Assembly: GCF_902832885.1 (NCBI RefSeq)
Contig: NZ_CADFDK010000001.1
Location: forward strand, 1,178,001 to 1,242,000
DNA length: 64,000 nucleotides
Direction: 5' to 3'
Source of the DNA: Burkholderia seminalis DSM 23518
Lineage (GTDB): Bacteria; Pseudomonadota; Gammaproteobacteria; Burkholderiales; Burkholderiaceae
Every line of letters starts with the position of its first letter. The first letter of the stretch is position 1. Made by a program: the position numbers and the translations under genes. Below are positions 1-10,670 of the stretch, piece by piece. Under the pieces are notes generated by a model. The model did no database searches. It was not told the DNA's origin and saw only the letters and a program-made list of their open reading frames with translations.

Positions 1-719
1 GCGAGGAACGTCGCGACCGACGACGTCGAGCGCGGCAGGTAGCGCGAGTAATCGGCAACGTACGGGCCGAACGCGATCTGCCACGACGCGGACAGCGACA
101 TCGACAGCAGGAAGCTCGCGAGCGAGAAATGACGGTTCGCGAGCAGCGCGCCGACGTCGTGGTTCGCGAACAGCTGCGCGAACATGTAGACGAACGCGAC
201 GATGCCGACCACGCTCGCGATCCGGCCGACGAAGTGGATCGCGCGGTAGCCGAATACGGTCAGCACGACGATCACGGCCGCGAACAGCAGGATGCCGGCG
301 GCGTCATCGACGTGCAGCAACTGCGCGACGGCCTGCCCGGCCAGCACCGAGCCGCTCGCGGAAAAGCCGATATACATCAGGCACACGAGCACAATCGGGA
401 TCATCGCGCCGTACACGCCGAACTGCACGCGGCTCGAGATCATCTGCGGCAGCCCGAGCTGCGGCCCCTGCGCGCCGTGCAGCGCCATCACGGCGCCGCC
501 GACGAGCTGGCCGAGCAGCAGCGCGACCAGCGACCAGAACACGTCGCCGCCGAGCACGACCGCGAGCGCGCCCGTGACGATGGCCGTGATCTGCATGTTC
601 GCCGACAGCCACAGCGTGAACTGGCTCAGCAACCCGCCGTGGCGCTCGGCGTCGGGAATGAAGTCGATCGAGCGGACCTCGATCAGTCCGCCGGCCTTTC
701 CACTCGAATTCGTTGACAC
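1..719 (-). CDS. NCS1-family (purine/cytosine/allantoin-type) permease, 3' end beyond window
   Basis: This frame is open from a GTG at 719 to the window edge, about 239 codons. The GTG is preceded by a GGGGAG ribosome-binding site 7-8 nt upstream. After a short polar N-terminus containing EVRSIDFIP, the protein is a run of hydrophobic segments such as LWLSANMQITAIVTGALAVV and LLHVDDAAGILLFAAVIVVL. This is typical of the nucleobase:cation symporter-1 family, inner-membrane importers of nucleobases, hydantoins and related N-heterocycles. The substrate cannot be read from the sequence. A TTGTATATACAA dyad about 180 bp upstream resembles HutC operators, so a role in histidine or urocanate uptake is possible. 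The shorter overlapping frames on both strands here are shadows. Confidence 0.8.
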   Translation of the reverse strand, partial: MSTNSSGKAGGLIEVRSIDFIPDAERHGGLLSQFTLWLSANMQITAIVTGALAVVLGGDVFWSLVALLLGQLVGGAVMALHGAQGPQLGLPQMISSRVQFGVYGAMIPIVLVCLMYIGFSASGSVLAGQAVAQLLHVDDAAGILLFAAVIVVLTVFGYRAIHFVGRIASVVGIVAFVYMFAQLFANHDVGALLANRHFSLASFLLSMSLSASWQIAFGPYVADYSRYLPRSTSSVATFL

Positions 720-899
720 GGGTCAATCTCCCCAATACTCAGGACCACACATGGTTTGAACGGGACAGGATGCAGCGAGCCGCCCTTTCGGCTCTGCGGA
801 TGCGGGGCGCCGTGGATCGCCGGCATGCGCCACGCACGCATGGTCTGCACGCTGGCGCGCAAGCGGCACGACGTGTGCCGACATTGCCAGCGGATGATC

Positions 900-911
900 T
901 TGTATATACAA
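900..911. promoter_or_regulatory. HutC/GntR-like operator dyad
   Basis: TTGTATATACAA is a perfect 12-bp palindrome in the 303-bp gap (720-1022) upstream of the NCS1 permease. It matches the core of known HutC (GntR-family) operators of histidine-utilisation genes. A near-identical core, TTGTATAGACAA, lies upstream of the amino acid permease at 41826. No hut gene is in the window, so the regulator assignment is inferred. I see no gene in the rest of the gap. Confidence 0.5.
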
Positions 912-1022
912 CTTGTGAGATATCGGTGATTACCCGGTATCGACCGATTTTCGAAATCGTCCGAACAATCGGTGCGGGGTCGGGCAATTTCGCCGCAAGC
1001 CGGTCGTCGGAAAAATGAAAGG

Positions 1023-1700
1023 TCAGGCGCCGGCCGGCGGTGCCGGATCGGGCTCGGCCGTCATGCCGCCTGCGGGGAACAGGTTCAGCATGCGCCGCGC
1101 TGCTTCGATGTCACGCGTGTGCAGCCACTCGTCGTAATCCTCGCTGCGCAGGATCACGACACCGCGCTTCTCGTCGCCGGGCCGATGCATTCGCGCGAAC
1201 AGCGGATGATCGTCGGCGTTCACGGTGAGCATCGTCATGCCGATGCGGACGCGTCCGCCGCTGTCTTCATGGCGACGCCAGAGACCGGCGACGCAATACG
1301 GCTGCCAGCCGTCGACGCCGATCCGGTGCCACACGTTGCGGCCGGTCTCGTAACACGGCTCGCAGATCCAGCGCACCGGAATCAGGCAGCGCTGGCCGTT
1401 GCGCCAGGCGTTCCCGTAGAGACGCGATGCGCCGACCGTTTCCGTGCGCGCATTCACCGTATCGAGCTTCCTTCGTTTCCGGCCGTGCTCGTCGAGCCGC
1501 TCGGGCTGCATGAACTTCGGCCAGAAGCCGAACACGGCCGCCACGACCGCAAGGCCGTCGCCGTCGGCGCATGCGACGGGCGCCGCGTAGTCGGGATACA
1601 CGTCGGGTGCCCACGGGTCGCGGCGATACAGATCGCCGATGCCGATCTTCAGTTCGCTGATGCCGGGGTCTTCGCCGGGAGCGCGGTAGTGAGTGCACAC
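1023..1700 (-). CDS. SOS-response-associated peptidase (SRAP, YedK/HMCES family)
   Basis: This 225-residue protein is homologous to YedK/HMCES, which crosslinks covalently to abasic sites in single-stranded DNA through its N-terminal cysteine. The GTG start at 1700 is fixed by the chemistry because it places Cys at residue 2 (MCTHYRAPGE). Other family residues are visible: Asn83 in TVNARTET, Glu114 in WICEPCYE, and a histidine in the FARMHRPGDEKRGVVIL stretch (about residue 172). Length fits the family. It is a single gene lying upstream of the NCS1 permease and transcribed the same way. It probably acts in the cytoplasm in protection from abasic-site damage. The Shine-Dalgarno is weak. Confidence 0.9.
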   Translation of the reverse strand: MCTHYRAPGEDPGISELKIGIGDLYRRDPWAPDVYPDYAAPVACADGDGLAVVAAVFGFWPKFMQPERLDEHGRKRRKLDTVNARTETVGASRLYGNAWRNGQRCLIPVRWICEPCYETGRNVWHRIGVDGWQPYCVAGLWRRHEDSGGRVRIGMTMLTVNADDHPLFARMHRPGDEKRGVVILRSEDYDEWLHTRDIEAARRMLNLFPAGGMTAEPDPAPPAGA

Positions 1701-1830
1701 GGTTCATGCCGACCATGGAGGCAATGCTTCCATCGTAGATCAGCGCGCATGCGGCAATGGCGTTATTGCTTGGTATGACGAAACAGTTTTACGGATCGCC
1801 GGCGTATCGAGATCCGGGCAGCGCATGCGG

Positions 1831-2295
1831 TCAGGCGCCCTGCCTCACCTGAAGCGTCAGGATTTCATCGCCGGCTTCATCGAGCCTGCCGGTCGGCGTC
1901 CAGCCGAGATGTCGATAGAAGCCGTGCGAGCGCGACGCGGGATCGGTCGAGCAGCCGAGAAACAGCGACGTGACGCCGTTCGCCGCGAAATCGTCGATCA
2001 CGCGCCGCAGCAGCCGCTTGCCGATCCCCGCCCCTTCGTACTCGGGCAGGATCGCGAGCACGACGATCTCGCCCGAAGCGGTAGCGCCGAAGCAGTAGCC
2101 GACCATGCGCCCGTCCGTGCAGCAGACATGGCCCGCGAACCGGCCGTCCCGGATCCCGTCGCCCCAGCTTTCGACGGTGATGCCGAGGTCGCGCAACTGC
2201 GCTTCGGTGAACGCGTTCTCGCGTGTCTTGCCGCGCAGTGCGATGCACGCGGCCGCGTCGCCGGGCACGGCCTTGCGCCAGATGAGGTCATCCAT
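1831..2295 (-). CDS. GNAT-family N-acetyltransferase
   Basis: This 154-residue protein starts at the ATG at 2295 (MDDLIWRKAVPGD). A start 13 codons further upstream is possible but would extend further into the agmatinase gene. The acetyl-CoA-binding motif A is clear in AILPEYEGAGIGKRLLRR (the Q/RxxGxG/A pattern, here EGAGIG), followed by motif B around FYRHLGWTPTGR. The start codon overlaps the agmatinase stop (ATGGATGA), so the two are probably translationally coupled. Given the neighbour, the acceptor might be a polyamine or guanidino compound, but this is inference from position only. Confidence 0.8.
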   Translation of the reverse strand: MDDLIWRKAVPGDAAACIALRGKTRENAFTEAQLRDLGITVESWGDGIRDGRFAGHVCCTDGRMVGYCFGATASGEIVVLAILPEYEGAGIGKRLLRRVIDDFAANGVTSLFLGCSTDPASRSHGFYRHLGWTPTGRLDEAGDEILTLQVRQGA

Positions 2296-3256
2296 CGATC
2301 GATGTTTCCTTGGTGTGCCGCCGGCGCGACGCATACAGGCAGATCAGTTCCAGCGCGATCGTCGCGCCGGCCAGCGACGTGATTTCAGCATGATCATACG
2401 GCGGCGACACCTCGACCACGTCCATGCCGACCAGGTTGATGCCGTCGAGGTGACGCAGGATCTCGAACGCCTGGTGGCTCGACAATCCGCCCGACACCGG
2501 CGTACCGGTGCCCGGCGCGAACGCCGGGTCGAGACAGTCGATGTCGAACGTCAGGTACACCGGATGATCGCCGACCCGCTCGCGAATCCGCGCGGCGACC
2601 GCGGCCGGCGTCGACGCATGCACGCGGCGCGCATCCTGGATGTCGAATCCCATCGGCTCGTCGTTGGTGGTCCGGATGCCGATCTGCGCCGATCGCGCGG
2701 GCACGACCCACCCTTCCCGCGCCGCGTGATGGAACATCGTCCCGTGATCGATGCGCTTCACGTCGCGGTCGGGCCAGGTGTCGGTGTGCGCATCGAAATG
2801 CACGAGCGACAGCGGGCCGTGCACCTTCGCATGCGCCTTCAGCAGCGGATACGTGATGAAGTGATCGCCGCCGAGCGTCAGCATCGCGCAGCCGCTCGCG
2901 AGGATCGCATCGGCATGCCGCTCGATCGCACCCGGCACCGATTCCGGCTGCCCGAGATCGAACGCGCAATCGCCGTAGTCGACCGCGGCCAGCACGTCGA
3001 ACGGATCGAACGACCACGGCCATGGCCGCTCCCACGCGAGGCCCGTCGACGCGATCCGCAACCCGCGCGGGCCGAAGCGCGTGCCGGGCCGGTGCGACGC
3101 GGCGGCGTCGAACGGCACGCCGGTGATCGCGAGATCGACGCCGTCGAGATCGCGGCTGAAACGCCGCCGCATGAAGCTCGTCGCGCCCGCAAACGTCGGT
3201 TCGGCCTGGGTGCCGTGGAGGCTGTCGCGCGTAAACGCGAAATCGTTCTGGCTCAT
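2288..3256 (-). CDS. speB: Agmatinase / ureohydrolase-family enzyme
   Basis: This arginase/agmatinase-family metalloenzyme has 322 residues from the ATG at 3256, which has AGGA 8 nt upstream. A GTG at 3283 would add nine residues without a good ribosome-binding site. The dimanganese motifs are complete: GGDH (129-132), DAHTD (155-159) and DIDCLDP (238-244). Agmatinase converts agmatine to putrescine and urea in the cytosol. Related members hydrolyse guanidinobutyrate or other guanidino acids, so the exact substrate is uncertain. It is followed by an overlapping GNAT gene and faces a divergent LysR gene 113-150 bp away, which probably controls it. Confidence 0.85.
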   Translation of the reverse strand: MSQNDFAFTRDSLHGTQAEPTFAGATSFMRRRFSRDLDGVDLAITGVPFDAAASHRPGTRFGPRGLRIASTGLAWERPWPWSFDPFDVLAAVDYGDCAFDLGQPESVPGAIERHADAILASGCAMLTLGGDHFITYPLLKAHAKVHGPLSLVHFDAHTDTWPDRDVKRIDHGTMFHHAAREGWVVPARSAQIGIRTTNDEPMGFDIQDARRVHASTPAAVAARIRERVGDHPVYLTFDIDCLDPAFAPGTGTPVSGGLSSHQAFEILRHLDGINLVGMDVVEVSPPYDHAEITSLAGATIALELICLYASRRRHTKETSIDG

Positions 3257-3405
3257 CGTCGGATTCCTGTCTGAAGGGGACACGGCCGCGCGGCTGGCGA
3301 CCTCGTGCCCGATTCTGCCGCCACGGCATCCAACGAAAAATATGAACTAACATAAGCCGACTTCACGAAATGCGATGTATTGCCATGCTGACCCGGCTCC
3401 GAGAC

Positions 3406-4302
3406 ATGGATTTGCAGTTGCTGCGGCTGTTCCTGACGATCGCCGAGTGCGGCGGCTTCAGCGCCGCGCAGGGCACGCTCGGCATGGCGCCTTCGACCAT
3501 CAGCACGCAGATGGCCAAGCTCGAGACGCGCCTCGGGTTCCGGCTGTGCGATCGCGGCAAGCGCGGCTTCCGGCTGACGCCGAAAGGCGAGCGCGTGCTG
3601 CAGTCGACGCGGCGGCTCCTGCAGGCGATGGACGTGTTCACGCGCGACACGCAGCACGTGTCGGGCACGTTGCTCGGCGAGCTGCGCGTGGGTTTGTCCG
3701 AACGGCTCGCGCCGGACATCGTCGAATCGATCGCGGCGGCCGTCGGCCGTTTTCGCGAACAGGCGCCGGACGTGCTGATCGAGATGCTCGCGGTTCCGCC
3801 CGACGAACTGGAGCGCAGGCTGCTGAAAGGCGAACTGCAGCTCGCGATCGGCTATTTTTCCGGCCATCAGGCCGGCCTGCACTACGCGCCGCTGTTCGTC
3901 GAACACCAGTCGCTGCATTGCGGCGCACGCCATCCGCTGTTTGCGAAAAAAAGCGTGTCGGCGAGCGACATCGCGCGCGCGAGCAACGTCGCGCGGCTCT
4001 ACAAGACGAACACGTCGGGTGCGGCGCTGCGCAACGCGCAGCCGACCGCGTTCTCCGAAAACGTCGACGCCGACGTGATCTTCATCCTGTCCGGCGCGCA
4101 TGTCGGGTTCCTGCCCGACCACGTCGCGGCACCGTGGATCGCCGCCGGGAAGATGCGCCGGCTGCTTGCCAGCAAGCTGAGCCACACGGTCGAATTCCAG
4201 CTCGCGACGCCGCGGAACCGCGACGGCAGCGACGCGATGGACGCGTTCACCGCGGCGCTCGCCGAACAGTTCAGCGGGCTCGATGACTGGTCGGGCCGGT
4301 AA
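3406..4302 (+). CDS. LysR-family transcriptional regulator
   Basis: The product has an N-terminal winged helix-turn-helix beginning MDLQLLRLFLTIAECGGFSAAQGTLGMAPSTIS, followed by the usual effector-binding domain; 298 residues from the ATG at 3406. An earlier in-frame ATG at 3370 adds 12 residues with no better ribosome-binding site. The HTH is canonical (AAQGTLGMAPSTISTQMAKLE). It is divergently transcribed from the agmatinase/GNAT pair, the usual arrangement for a LysR regulator and its target, so control of guanidino or polyamine catabolism is the simplest guess. The inducer is unknown. Confidence 0.85.
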   Translation: MDLQLLRLFLTIAECGGFSAAQGTLGMAPSTISTQMAKLETRLGFRLCDRGKRGFRLTPKGERVLQSTRRLLQAMDVFTRDTQHVSGTLLGELRVGLSERLAPDIVESIAAAVGRFREQAPDVLIEMLAVPPDELERRLLKGELQLAIGYFSGHQAGLHYAPLFVEHQSLHCGARHPLFAKKSVSASDIARASNVARLYKTNTSGAALRNAQPTAFSENVDADVIFILSGAHVGFLPDHVAAPWIAAGKMRRLLASKLSHTVEFQLATPRNRDGSDAMDAFTAALAEQFSGLDDWSGR

Positions 4303-4330
4303 CCGGCTACGCGAGGCAGCCCGCCGCGCG

Positions 4331-4960
4331 TCAGACGAGCCGGTCCGATGCGACGACGTGCACGCCCGGCCGCGCGTCGATCGCGGCATCGACCAGCGCA
4401 CGCGCGATCCGCGACGCCGGATTCACGCGCCACTTCGCCGGCAGCACCGGCCCGACCGCGTTCAACGCGAACACGAACAGCCGCTCGCCGAACCTGAATT
4501 CGTCACGACTGCCGCCGATCAGGCCCGGCCGCACATAGGTGAGCGACGCAAAGCCGACGCCGGCCAGCGCCTGCTCGACCTCGCCCTTCACGCGGTTGTA
4601 GAAGATGCGCGACGCGGTATCCGCGCCGAGTGCGGAATTCAGCACGTAGGTCGGCGTGCCGTGCCGGTGCGCGTGCCGCGCGACGGCCAGCGGATAATCG
4701 TGATCGACGCGCCGGAAGGCCGCCTGCGAGCCGGCGGCCCGCATCGTCGTGCCGAGCGTGCAAATGACCGCATCGGCCTGCCACCAGTCGGCCGTGTCGG
4801 GCAACTGGTCGAAATCGACCTCCAGCGCGCGCATCTTCGGATGCGGGGACAGCGGCCGGCGCGCGAGGACGATGACCTGATCGACCCGCGAATCGGCAAG
4901 CGCGACTTCGAGGACGTGGCGCCCGACGAGTCCGGTCGCGCCGACGAGCAGCAGTTTCAT
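4331..4960 (-). CDS. NAD(P)-binding Rossmann oxidoreductase (atypical SDR, HTATIP2/NmrA-like)
   Basis: This 209-residue protein starts MKLLLVGATGLVGRHVLE. The glycine-rich dinucleotide motif GATGLVG is at residues 7-13. The later stretches NSALGADTASRIFYNRVKGEVEQAL (with a YxxxK-like YNRVK) and YVRPGLIGGSRDEFR match atypical short-chain dehydrogenases of the YwnB/HTATIP2 type. Family members bind NAD(P) and act in redox or stress roles with mostly unknown substrates. It is a single gene converging on the LysR gene. No partner is apparent in the neighbourhood. Confidence 0.75.
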   Translation of the reverse strand: MKLLLVGATGLVGRHVLEVALADSRVDQVIVLARRPLSPHPKMRALEVDFDQLPDTADWWQADAVICTLGTTMRAAGSQAAFRRVDHDYPLAVARHAHRHGTPTYVLNSALGADTASRIFYNRVKGEVEQALAGVGFASLTYVRPGLIGGSRDEFRFGERLFVFALNAVGPVLPAKWRVNPASRIARALVDAAIDARPGVHVVASDRLV

Positions 4961-5290
4961 GTCCGGTTCTTCCGTGTGAAGCCTGCGTTGGCGGGCCCGA
5001 TGCGGCCCGGTTTCCGGCTATCGACATGATCCCCGGCCGGCCGCTCGCGCACAACCCGTCCGTTGTCTCCAAAAATTACCGATCGGGCGTCTTCCCTGTC
5101 CTGTCGCGCGCCACGACGCGGCCGACGCCGGCCCGATCGACAGCCGGCCTTCGGCGATCAGCGCCGGCGCGGAAGCCGGCATCGATGCATTCCGCATACC
5201 GACTGGATGCACACGACGCAAGCGTGAAAAAGCACGAACCGCCGATGCGCGCATGGCACACCGGCGGTTCCGTTTCAGGCGGCCCGCCTA
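4961..5290. other. 330-bp gap between oxidoreductase and lpdV
   Basis: I see no gene here. The open frames on both strands lack ribosome-binding sites and homology-like motifs. The only clear element is the hairpin terminator of the bkd operon near 5225-5271. Confidence 0.6.
5225..5271 (-). terminator. Rho-independent terminator of the bkd operon
   Basis: On the minus strand, 20 nt after the lpdV stop, GAACCGCCG (5262-5270) can pair with CGGCGGTTC (5236-5244), a perfect 9-bp stem with a 17-nt loop. It is followed by GTGC and a run of five T residues. The loop is long, so efficiency may be moderate. Confidence 0.6.
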
Positions 5291-6682
5291 TCAGACGTGC
5301 AACGCGTGCCCGAGCGCGCGCAATGCGGCCTCCTGCAGCGCCTCACCCTGCGTCGGATGCGCATGGATCGTGCCGCCGATATCCTCCAGCCGCGCGCCCA
5401 TCTCCAGCGACTGCGAGAACGCCGCGGCCAGTTCCGACACGCCGCGTCCGACGGCCTGCCAGCCGACGATCAGGTGATTGTCGCGTCGCGCGACGACGCG
5501 CACGAAGCCGTCGGTCGCCTGCAGCGTCATCGCGCGCCCGTTTGCCGCGAACGGGAACGATGCGCTCACGCAATCGACGCCGGCCGCATGCGCATCGTCC
5601 GGCGACCAGCCGGCCGTCACGATCTCGGGATCGGTGAAGCACACGGCCGGAATCGACGCCGGCACGAACTGGCGGCGCCGGCCGGCAATCAGCTCGGCCA
5701 CCATCTCGCCTTGCGCCATCGCGCGATGCGCGAGCATCGGCTCGCCCGCGACGTCGCCGATCGCCCATACGTTGCGCATCGACGTCCGGCACGTGTCGTC
5801 GATCCGCAGCGCGCGGCCGTTGCGATCGAGCTGCAGCGTCTCCAGCCCGAATCCGTCGACGCGCGGCCGGCGGCCGACGGCCACCAGCACACGATCGGCC
5901 GGCAGCGTCTGCTCGGCGCCGTCGGCGGCCTGCACGCGCACCGCGCCGTGCTCCGCCAGCCCGAGCACCTTATGGCCAAGCCACAGCCGGACGCCGAGCC
6001 GTGCGAGCGAATCGGCAACCGGCCGCCCGAGTTCCGCATCGTATGCAGGCAGCACGCGCTCGGCCGCCTCGACGACGCTGACGTCGACACCGAGCTTGCG
6101 ATAGACGGTCCCGAGTTCGAGCCCGATGTACCCGGCGCCGACGACGACCAGCCGCTTCGGCAACGTCGCGGGCGACAGCGCCTCGGTCGACGACACGACG
6201 TGCCCGCCGAACGGCATCGTCGGCAGCTCGACCGGCTCGGAACCCGTCGCGAGCAACAGGTGTTCGCAACCGATCCGCACCGAATGATTGCCGGTGACGA
6301 CGTCGACGGTCTTGCCGTCGATCACGTGGGCGTCGCCGTGCAGCACGCGCACGCCGTTTTTCTTGAGCAGCGCGCCGACGCCGCGCGTCAGCCGGTCGAC
6401 GATGCCGTCCTTCCACGCGACGCTTTTCGCGATGTCGAGCTCGGGCGTGCGCACGCGGATCCCGAGCGCGCCTTCGCCCGCCTGGCCGCACGCCTGTTCG
6501 AACGCATCGGCCACGTGGATCAGCGCCTTCGACGGAATGCAGCCGGTGTTCAGGCACGTACCGCCGAGCCGGTCGCGCTCGACCAGCACGGTCGGAATGC
6601 CGAGCTGGCCGGCGCGGATCGCGGCGACGTAGCCGCCCGGGCCGCCGCCGACGACGAGCAGTGTGGTGTGTTCGTTCTTCAT
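5291..6682 (-). CDS. lpdV: Dihydrolipoyl dehydrogenase, E3 of branched-chain 2-oxoacid dehydrogenase
   Basis: This 463-residue protein starts [21 protein letters not shown] at 6682. The open frame continues upstream only as a shadow of bkdB. The FAD-binding GGGPGG is at residues 12-17. The redox-active disulfide is Cys43/Cys48 ([14 protein letters not shown]). The NAD-binding motif is [13 protein letters not shown] near residue 180, and the C-terminal catalytic His is in [12 protein letters not shown]. It reoxidises dihydrolipoamide on the E2 subunit, reducing NAD. It is the last gene of bkdA1-bkdA2-bkdB-lpdV, 5 nt after bkdB, so it is the complex-dedicated E3 rather than the pyruvate dehydrogenase one. 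Confidence 0.92.
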   Translation of the reverse strand: MKNEHTTLLVVGGGPGGYVAAIRAGQLGIPTVLVERDRLGGTCLNTGCIPSKALIHVADAFEQACGQAGEGALGIRVRTPELDIAKSVAWKDGIVDRLTRGVGALLKKNGVRVLHGDAHVIDGKTVDVVTGNHSVRIGCEHLLLATGSEPVELPTMPFGGHVVSSTEALSPATLPKRLVVVGAGYIGLELGTVYRKLGVDVSVVEAAERVLPAYDAELGRPVADSLARLGVRLWLGHKVLGLAEHGAVRVQAADGAEQTLPADRVLVAVGRRPRVDGFGLETLQLDRNGRALRIDDTCRTSMRNVWAIGDVAGEPMLAHRAMAQGEMVAELIAGRRRQFVPASIPAVCFTDPEIVTAGWSPDDAHAAGVDCVSASFPFAANGRAMTLQATDGFVRVVARRDNHLIVGWQAVGRGVSELAAAFSQSLEMGARLEDIGGTIHAHPTQGEALQEAALRALGHALHV

Positions 6683-6687
6683 CGCGC

Positions 6688-7992
6688 TCACTCCACGAAC
6701 AGCAGTGCCGGGCGTTCGAGCACCGCGCGCACGGCCTGGATGAATTCGGCCGCATCCGCGCCGTCGACGACGCGATGATCGAACGACGACGACAGGTTCA
6801 TCAGCTTGCGCGCGACGACCGCCCCGTCGCGGATCATCGGCCGCTCGACGATCCGGTTCACGCCGACGATGCCGACTTCCGGGTGATTGATCACCGGGGT
6901 CGACACGATGCCGCCGAGCGCGCCGAGGCTCGAAATCGTGATCGTCGACCCGCTCAACTCGTCGCGCTGCGCGCGGTTCGCGCGCACGGCATCGGCGAGC
7001 CGCGCGATTTCCGCCGAGATCGACCACACGTCGCGCGCTTCGGCATGGCGCAGCACGGGCACCGTGAGCCCGCCGTCCGTCTGCGTCGCGACCCCCATGT
7101 GCACCGCGCCGTAACGCGTGACGACGCCTGCTTCGTCGTCGAAACGCGCGTTGATCTGCGGGAAATCGCGCAGTGCGATCACCATCGCGCGGATCAGCAG
7201 CGGCAGCGGCGTGAGCTTGCCGCGCGTGTCGCCGTAGCGTCGGTTCAGTTCCGTGCGCAACGACTCGAGCTCGGTGACGTCGATTTCCTCGACGTAGCTG
7301 AAGTGCGGGATGCGGCGTTTCGCTTCCTGCATCTTGCGCGCGATCGCGCGGCGCAAGCCGATCACCGGCACCTCGGTCTCGTCGTTGCGTTCGTCGTAGC
7401 CGTGCGCGTGCACCGGCCGCGCCGCGCCGCCGCCCGCATACGCATCGAGGTCCGCGTGCAGGATCCGCCCGGCTTCACCGGTGCCGCGCACATAGCGCAG
7501 CTCGATGCCCATGTCCCACGCGCGCTGACGCACGGCCGGCGACGCGAGCGGCCGTTCGCCCGGCGCGAGCGCCGCGCGCGGCTGCGCCGCCGGTGCGTCA
7601 CGACGCGGCCGCGCCGGAGCGTCGCTCGCCGTCGGCCGTGCAGGCGGCTCGGCCGGCACGTCGACCGCCGGCTTCGCCGGCGCCGCCGCGACCGGTGCGG
7701 TTGCTACCTTTGTTTCCCGCACCGGTGCGCCGGCCTTCAGGTTACCGTCGCCTTCGACTTCGAGTCGAATCAGCTCGCTGCCGACCGCCATCATCTCGCC
7801 GATCCGGCCGCCCAGTTCGATCACCTTGCCCGTCACCGGCGACGGAATCTCGACCGCCGCCTTGTCGGTCATCACGTCGGCGAGCGGCTGGTCTTCCTTG
7901 ATCGTCTGCCCGACTGCCACATGCCAGGCCACCAGCTCGACCTCGGCGATCCCTTCGCCGATATCCGGCATCTTGATGACATGAATCCCCAT
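6688..7992 (-). CDS. bkdB: Branched-chain 2-oxoacid dehydrogenase E2 (lipoamide acyltransferase)
   Basis: This 434-residue protein has three parts. The N-terminal lipoyl domain (1-75) has lipoyl-Lys44 in [11 protein letters not shown]. An Ala/Pro-rich linker leads to the peripheral subunit-binding domain (about 148-188, [20 protein letters not shown]). The C-terminal catalytic domain ends with the active-site His406/Asp410 in [14 protein letters not shown]. It transfers the branched acyl group from E1-bound thiamine diphosphate to CoA in valine, leucine and isoleucine degradation. It has a single lipoyl domain, as usual for this complex. It begins just after the bkdA2 stop. Confidence 0.92.
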   Translation of the reverse strand: MGIHVIKMPDIGEGIAEVELVAWHVAVGQTIKEDQPLADVMTDKAAVEIPSPVTGKVIELGGRIGEMMAVGSELIRLEVEGDGNLKAGAPVRETKVATAPVAAAPAKPAVDVPAEPPARPTASDAPARPRRDAPAAQPRAALAPGERPLASPAVRQRAWDMGIELRYVRGTGEAGRILHADLDAYAGGGAARPVHAHGYDERNDETEVPVIGLRRAIARKMQEAKRRIPHFSYVEEIDVTELESLRTELNRRYGDTRGKLTPLPLLIRAMVIALRDFPQINARFDDEAGVVTRYGAVHMGVATQTDGGLTVPVLRHAEARDVWSISAEIARLADAVRANRAQRDELSGSTITISSLGALGGIVSTPVINHPEVGIVGVNRIVERPMIRDGAVVARKLMNLSSSFDHRVVDGADAAEFIQAVRAVLERPALLFVE

Positions 7993-7993
7993 T

Positions 7994-9034
7994 TCACGCC
8001 TCCATCACGCGTCGCAACGCTTCACCGACCCGGGCCGGCCCCGGAAAGTACGCCCATTCCTGCGCATGCGGATACGGCGTATCCCAGCCCGTCGTGCGCT
8101 CGACCGGCGCTTCGAGGTGGTAGAAGCAGTGTTCCTGAACCAGCGAAACGAGTTCCGCGCCGAAGCCGCAGGTGCGCGTCGCCTCGTGCACCACGACGCA
8201 GCGCCCGGTCTTGCGGACCGACGCGACGATCGTGTCGAGATCGAGCGGCCACAGCGTGCGCAGGTCGATCACCTCCGCGTCGATGCCCGTCTCCTCGGCG
8301 GCGGCGAGCGATACGTGCACGGTCGTGCCGTACGTCAGCACCGTCACGTCGCTGCCGGGCCGCGCGATGGCGGCCGTGTCGAGCGGCACCGTGTAATAAC
8401 CCTCGGGCACCGCGCTCGCCGGATGCTTGAGCCACGACGTGACCGGCCGTTCGTGATGGCCGTCGAACGGCCCGTTGTACAGCCGCTTCGGCTCGAGGAA
8501 GATCACCGGATCGTCGTTTTCGATCGACGCGATCAGCAGCCCTTTCGCGTCGTACGGATTCGACGGCATCACCGTGCGCAGCCCGCACACCTGCGTGAAC
8601 ATCGCCTCCGGGCTCTGGCTGTGCGTCTGGCCGCCGTAGATGCCGCCGCCGCACGGCATCCGGATCGTCATCGGCGCGGTGAACTGGCCGGCCGAGCGAT
8701 AGCGCAGCCGCGCGCCTTCCGACACGATCTGGTCCGACGCCGGGTAGAAATAGTCGGCGAACTGGATCTCGCACACCGGGCGCAGCCCGTACGCGCCCAT
8801 TCCGACCGCCGCGCCGACGATCCCGCCTTCGGAGATCGGCGCATCGAACACGCGCGACTTGCCGTATTTGTTCTGCAGTCCTTCGGTACAGCGGAACACG
8901 CCGCCAAAATAACCGACGTCCTGCCCGAACACGACCACGTCGCTGTCGCGGCCGAGCATCACGTCCATCGCGGAGCGCAGCGCCTGGATCATCGTCATCG
9001 GCTGCGTCGCCGTGTCTGTCTCATGTTGCGCCAT
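7994..9034 (-). CDS. bkdA2: Branched-chain 2-oxoacid dehydrogenase E1 beta
   Basis: This E1 beta subunit has 346 residues from MAQHETDTATQPMTMIQALR. An ATG two codons upstream (9040) overlaps the bkdA1 stop as ATGA, but the GGGAG ribosome-binding site is spaced about 7 nt from the 9034 ATG and only 1-2 nt from 9040, so 9034 is preferred. The transketolase pyrimidine-binding region (VVVFGQDVGYFGGVF, then FDAPISEGGIVGAAVGMG) and the C-terminal transketolase domain (VIDLRTLWPLDLDTI) are intact. It forms the alpha2beta2 E1 decarboxylase with the upstream gene product. Confidence 0.92.
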   Translation of the reverse strand: MAQHETDTATQPMTMIQALRSAMDVMLGRDSDVVVFGQDVGYFGGVFRCTEGLQNKYGKSRVFDAPISEGGIVGAAVGMGAYGLRPVCEIQFADYFYPASDQIVSEGARLRYRSAGQFTAPMTIRMPCGGGIYGGQTHSQSPEAMFTQVCGLRTVMPSNPYDAKGLLIASIENDDPVIFLEPKRLYNGPFDGHHERPVTSWLKHPASAVPEGYYTVPLDTAAIARPGSDVTVLTYGTTVHVSLAAAEETGIDAEVIDLRTLWPLDLDTIVASVRKTGRCVVVHEATRTCGFGAELVSLVQEHCFYHLEAPVERTTGWDTPYPHAQEWAYFPGPARVGEALRRVMEA

Positions 9035-9036
9035 GA

Positions 9037-10296
<1,260 letters not shown>

Positions 10297-10339
10297 TCAC
10301 GCTGTTGGGAACGCGCGGCCGGTTGCCGGCCTGCGCGCG

Positions 10340-10367
10340 GGTTGACGCGCGGATAAGCGCGTCAACC
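10340..10367. promoter_or_regulatory. 11-bp inverted repeat upstream of bkdA1
   Basis: GGTTGACGCGC (10340-10350) and GCGCGTCAACC (10357-10367) are perfect inverted arms around a 6-nt centre GGATAA, 71-98 bp upstream of the bkdA1 start. No T-tract follows on either strand, so an operator is more likely than a terminator. A TTGACG hexamer inside the arm could serve as a -35 box. It may bind the regulator of the bkd operon; the factor is unknown. Confidence 0.5.
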
Positions 10368-10578
10368 TTGGAAATCTATGCCTTGCGGCGCCGGGCGTCG
10401 ATGTCCAAGCCGCTCGTTCGTCGTGAGCAGATTTGCCATGGCAGAGGTCCACGGCGCGCGTGGGGCGGGCGGAACCGGCGAAGGATGTGGTTGCTGCAGT
10501 GCAAGACCACCGGGCCGGCCGCGATCGGGCATCGGGGGCGGACGAATCGGCCCGTCCCTCTCATGCGAGGGTACGAAG

Positions 10579-10619
10579 CAAAAGACCCCGCGACATCGTT
10601 GCGCTGCGCGGGGTCCTTT
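10579..10619 (-). terminator. Rho-independent terminator of the flavin reductase gene
   Basis: Minus strand: GGACCCCGCG pairs with CGCGGGGTC around a 14-nt loop and is followed by TTTTG. It is positioned 52-92 nt after the flavin reductase stop and separates it from the bkd operon. Confidence 0.75.
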
Positions 10620-10670
10620 CAGGTTCGGGCGCTTCGGCGCCCGGTCGCCGGCTTGCGCCGGCGCGATCGA

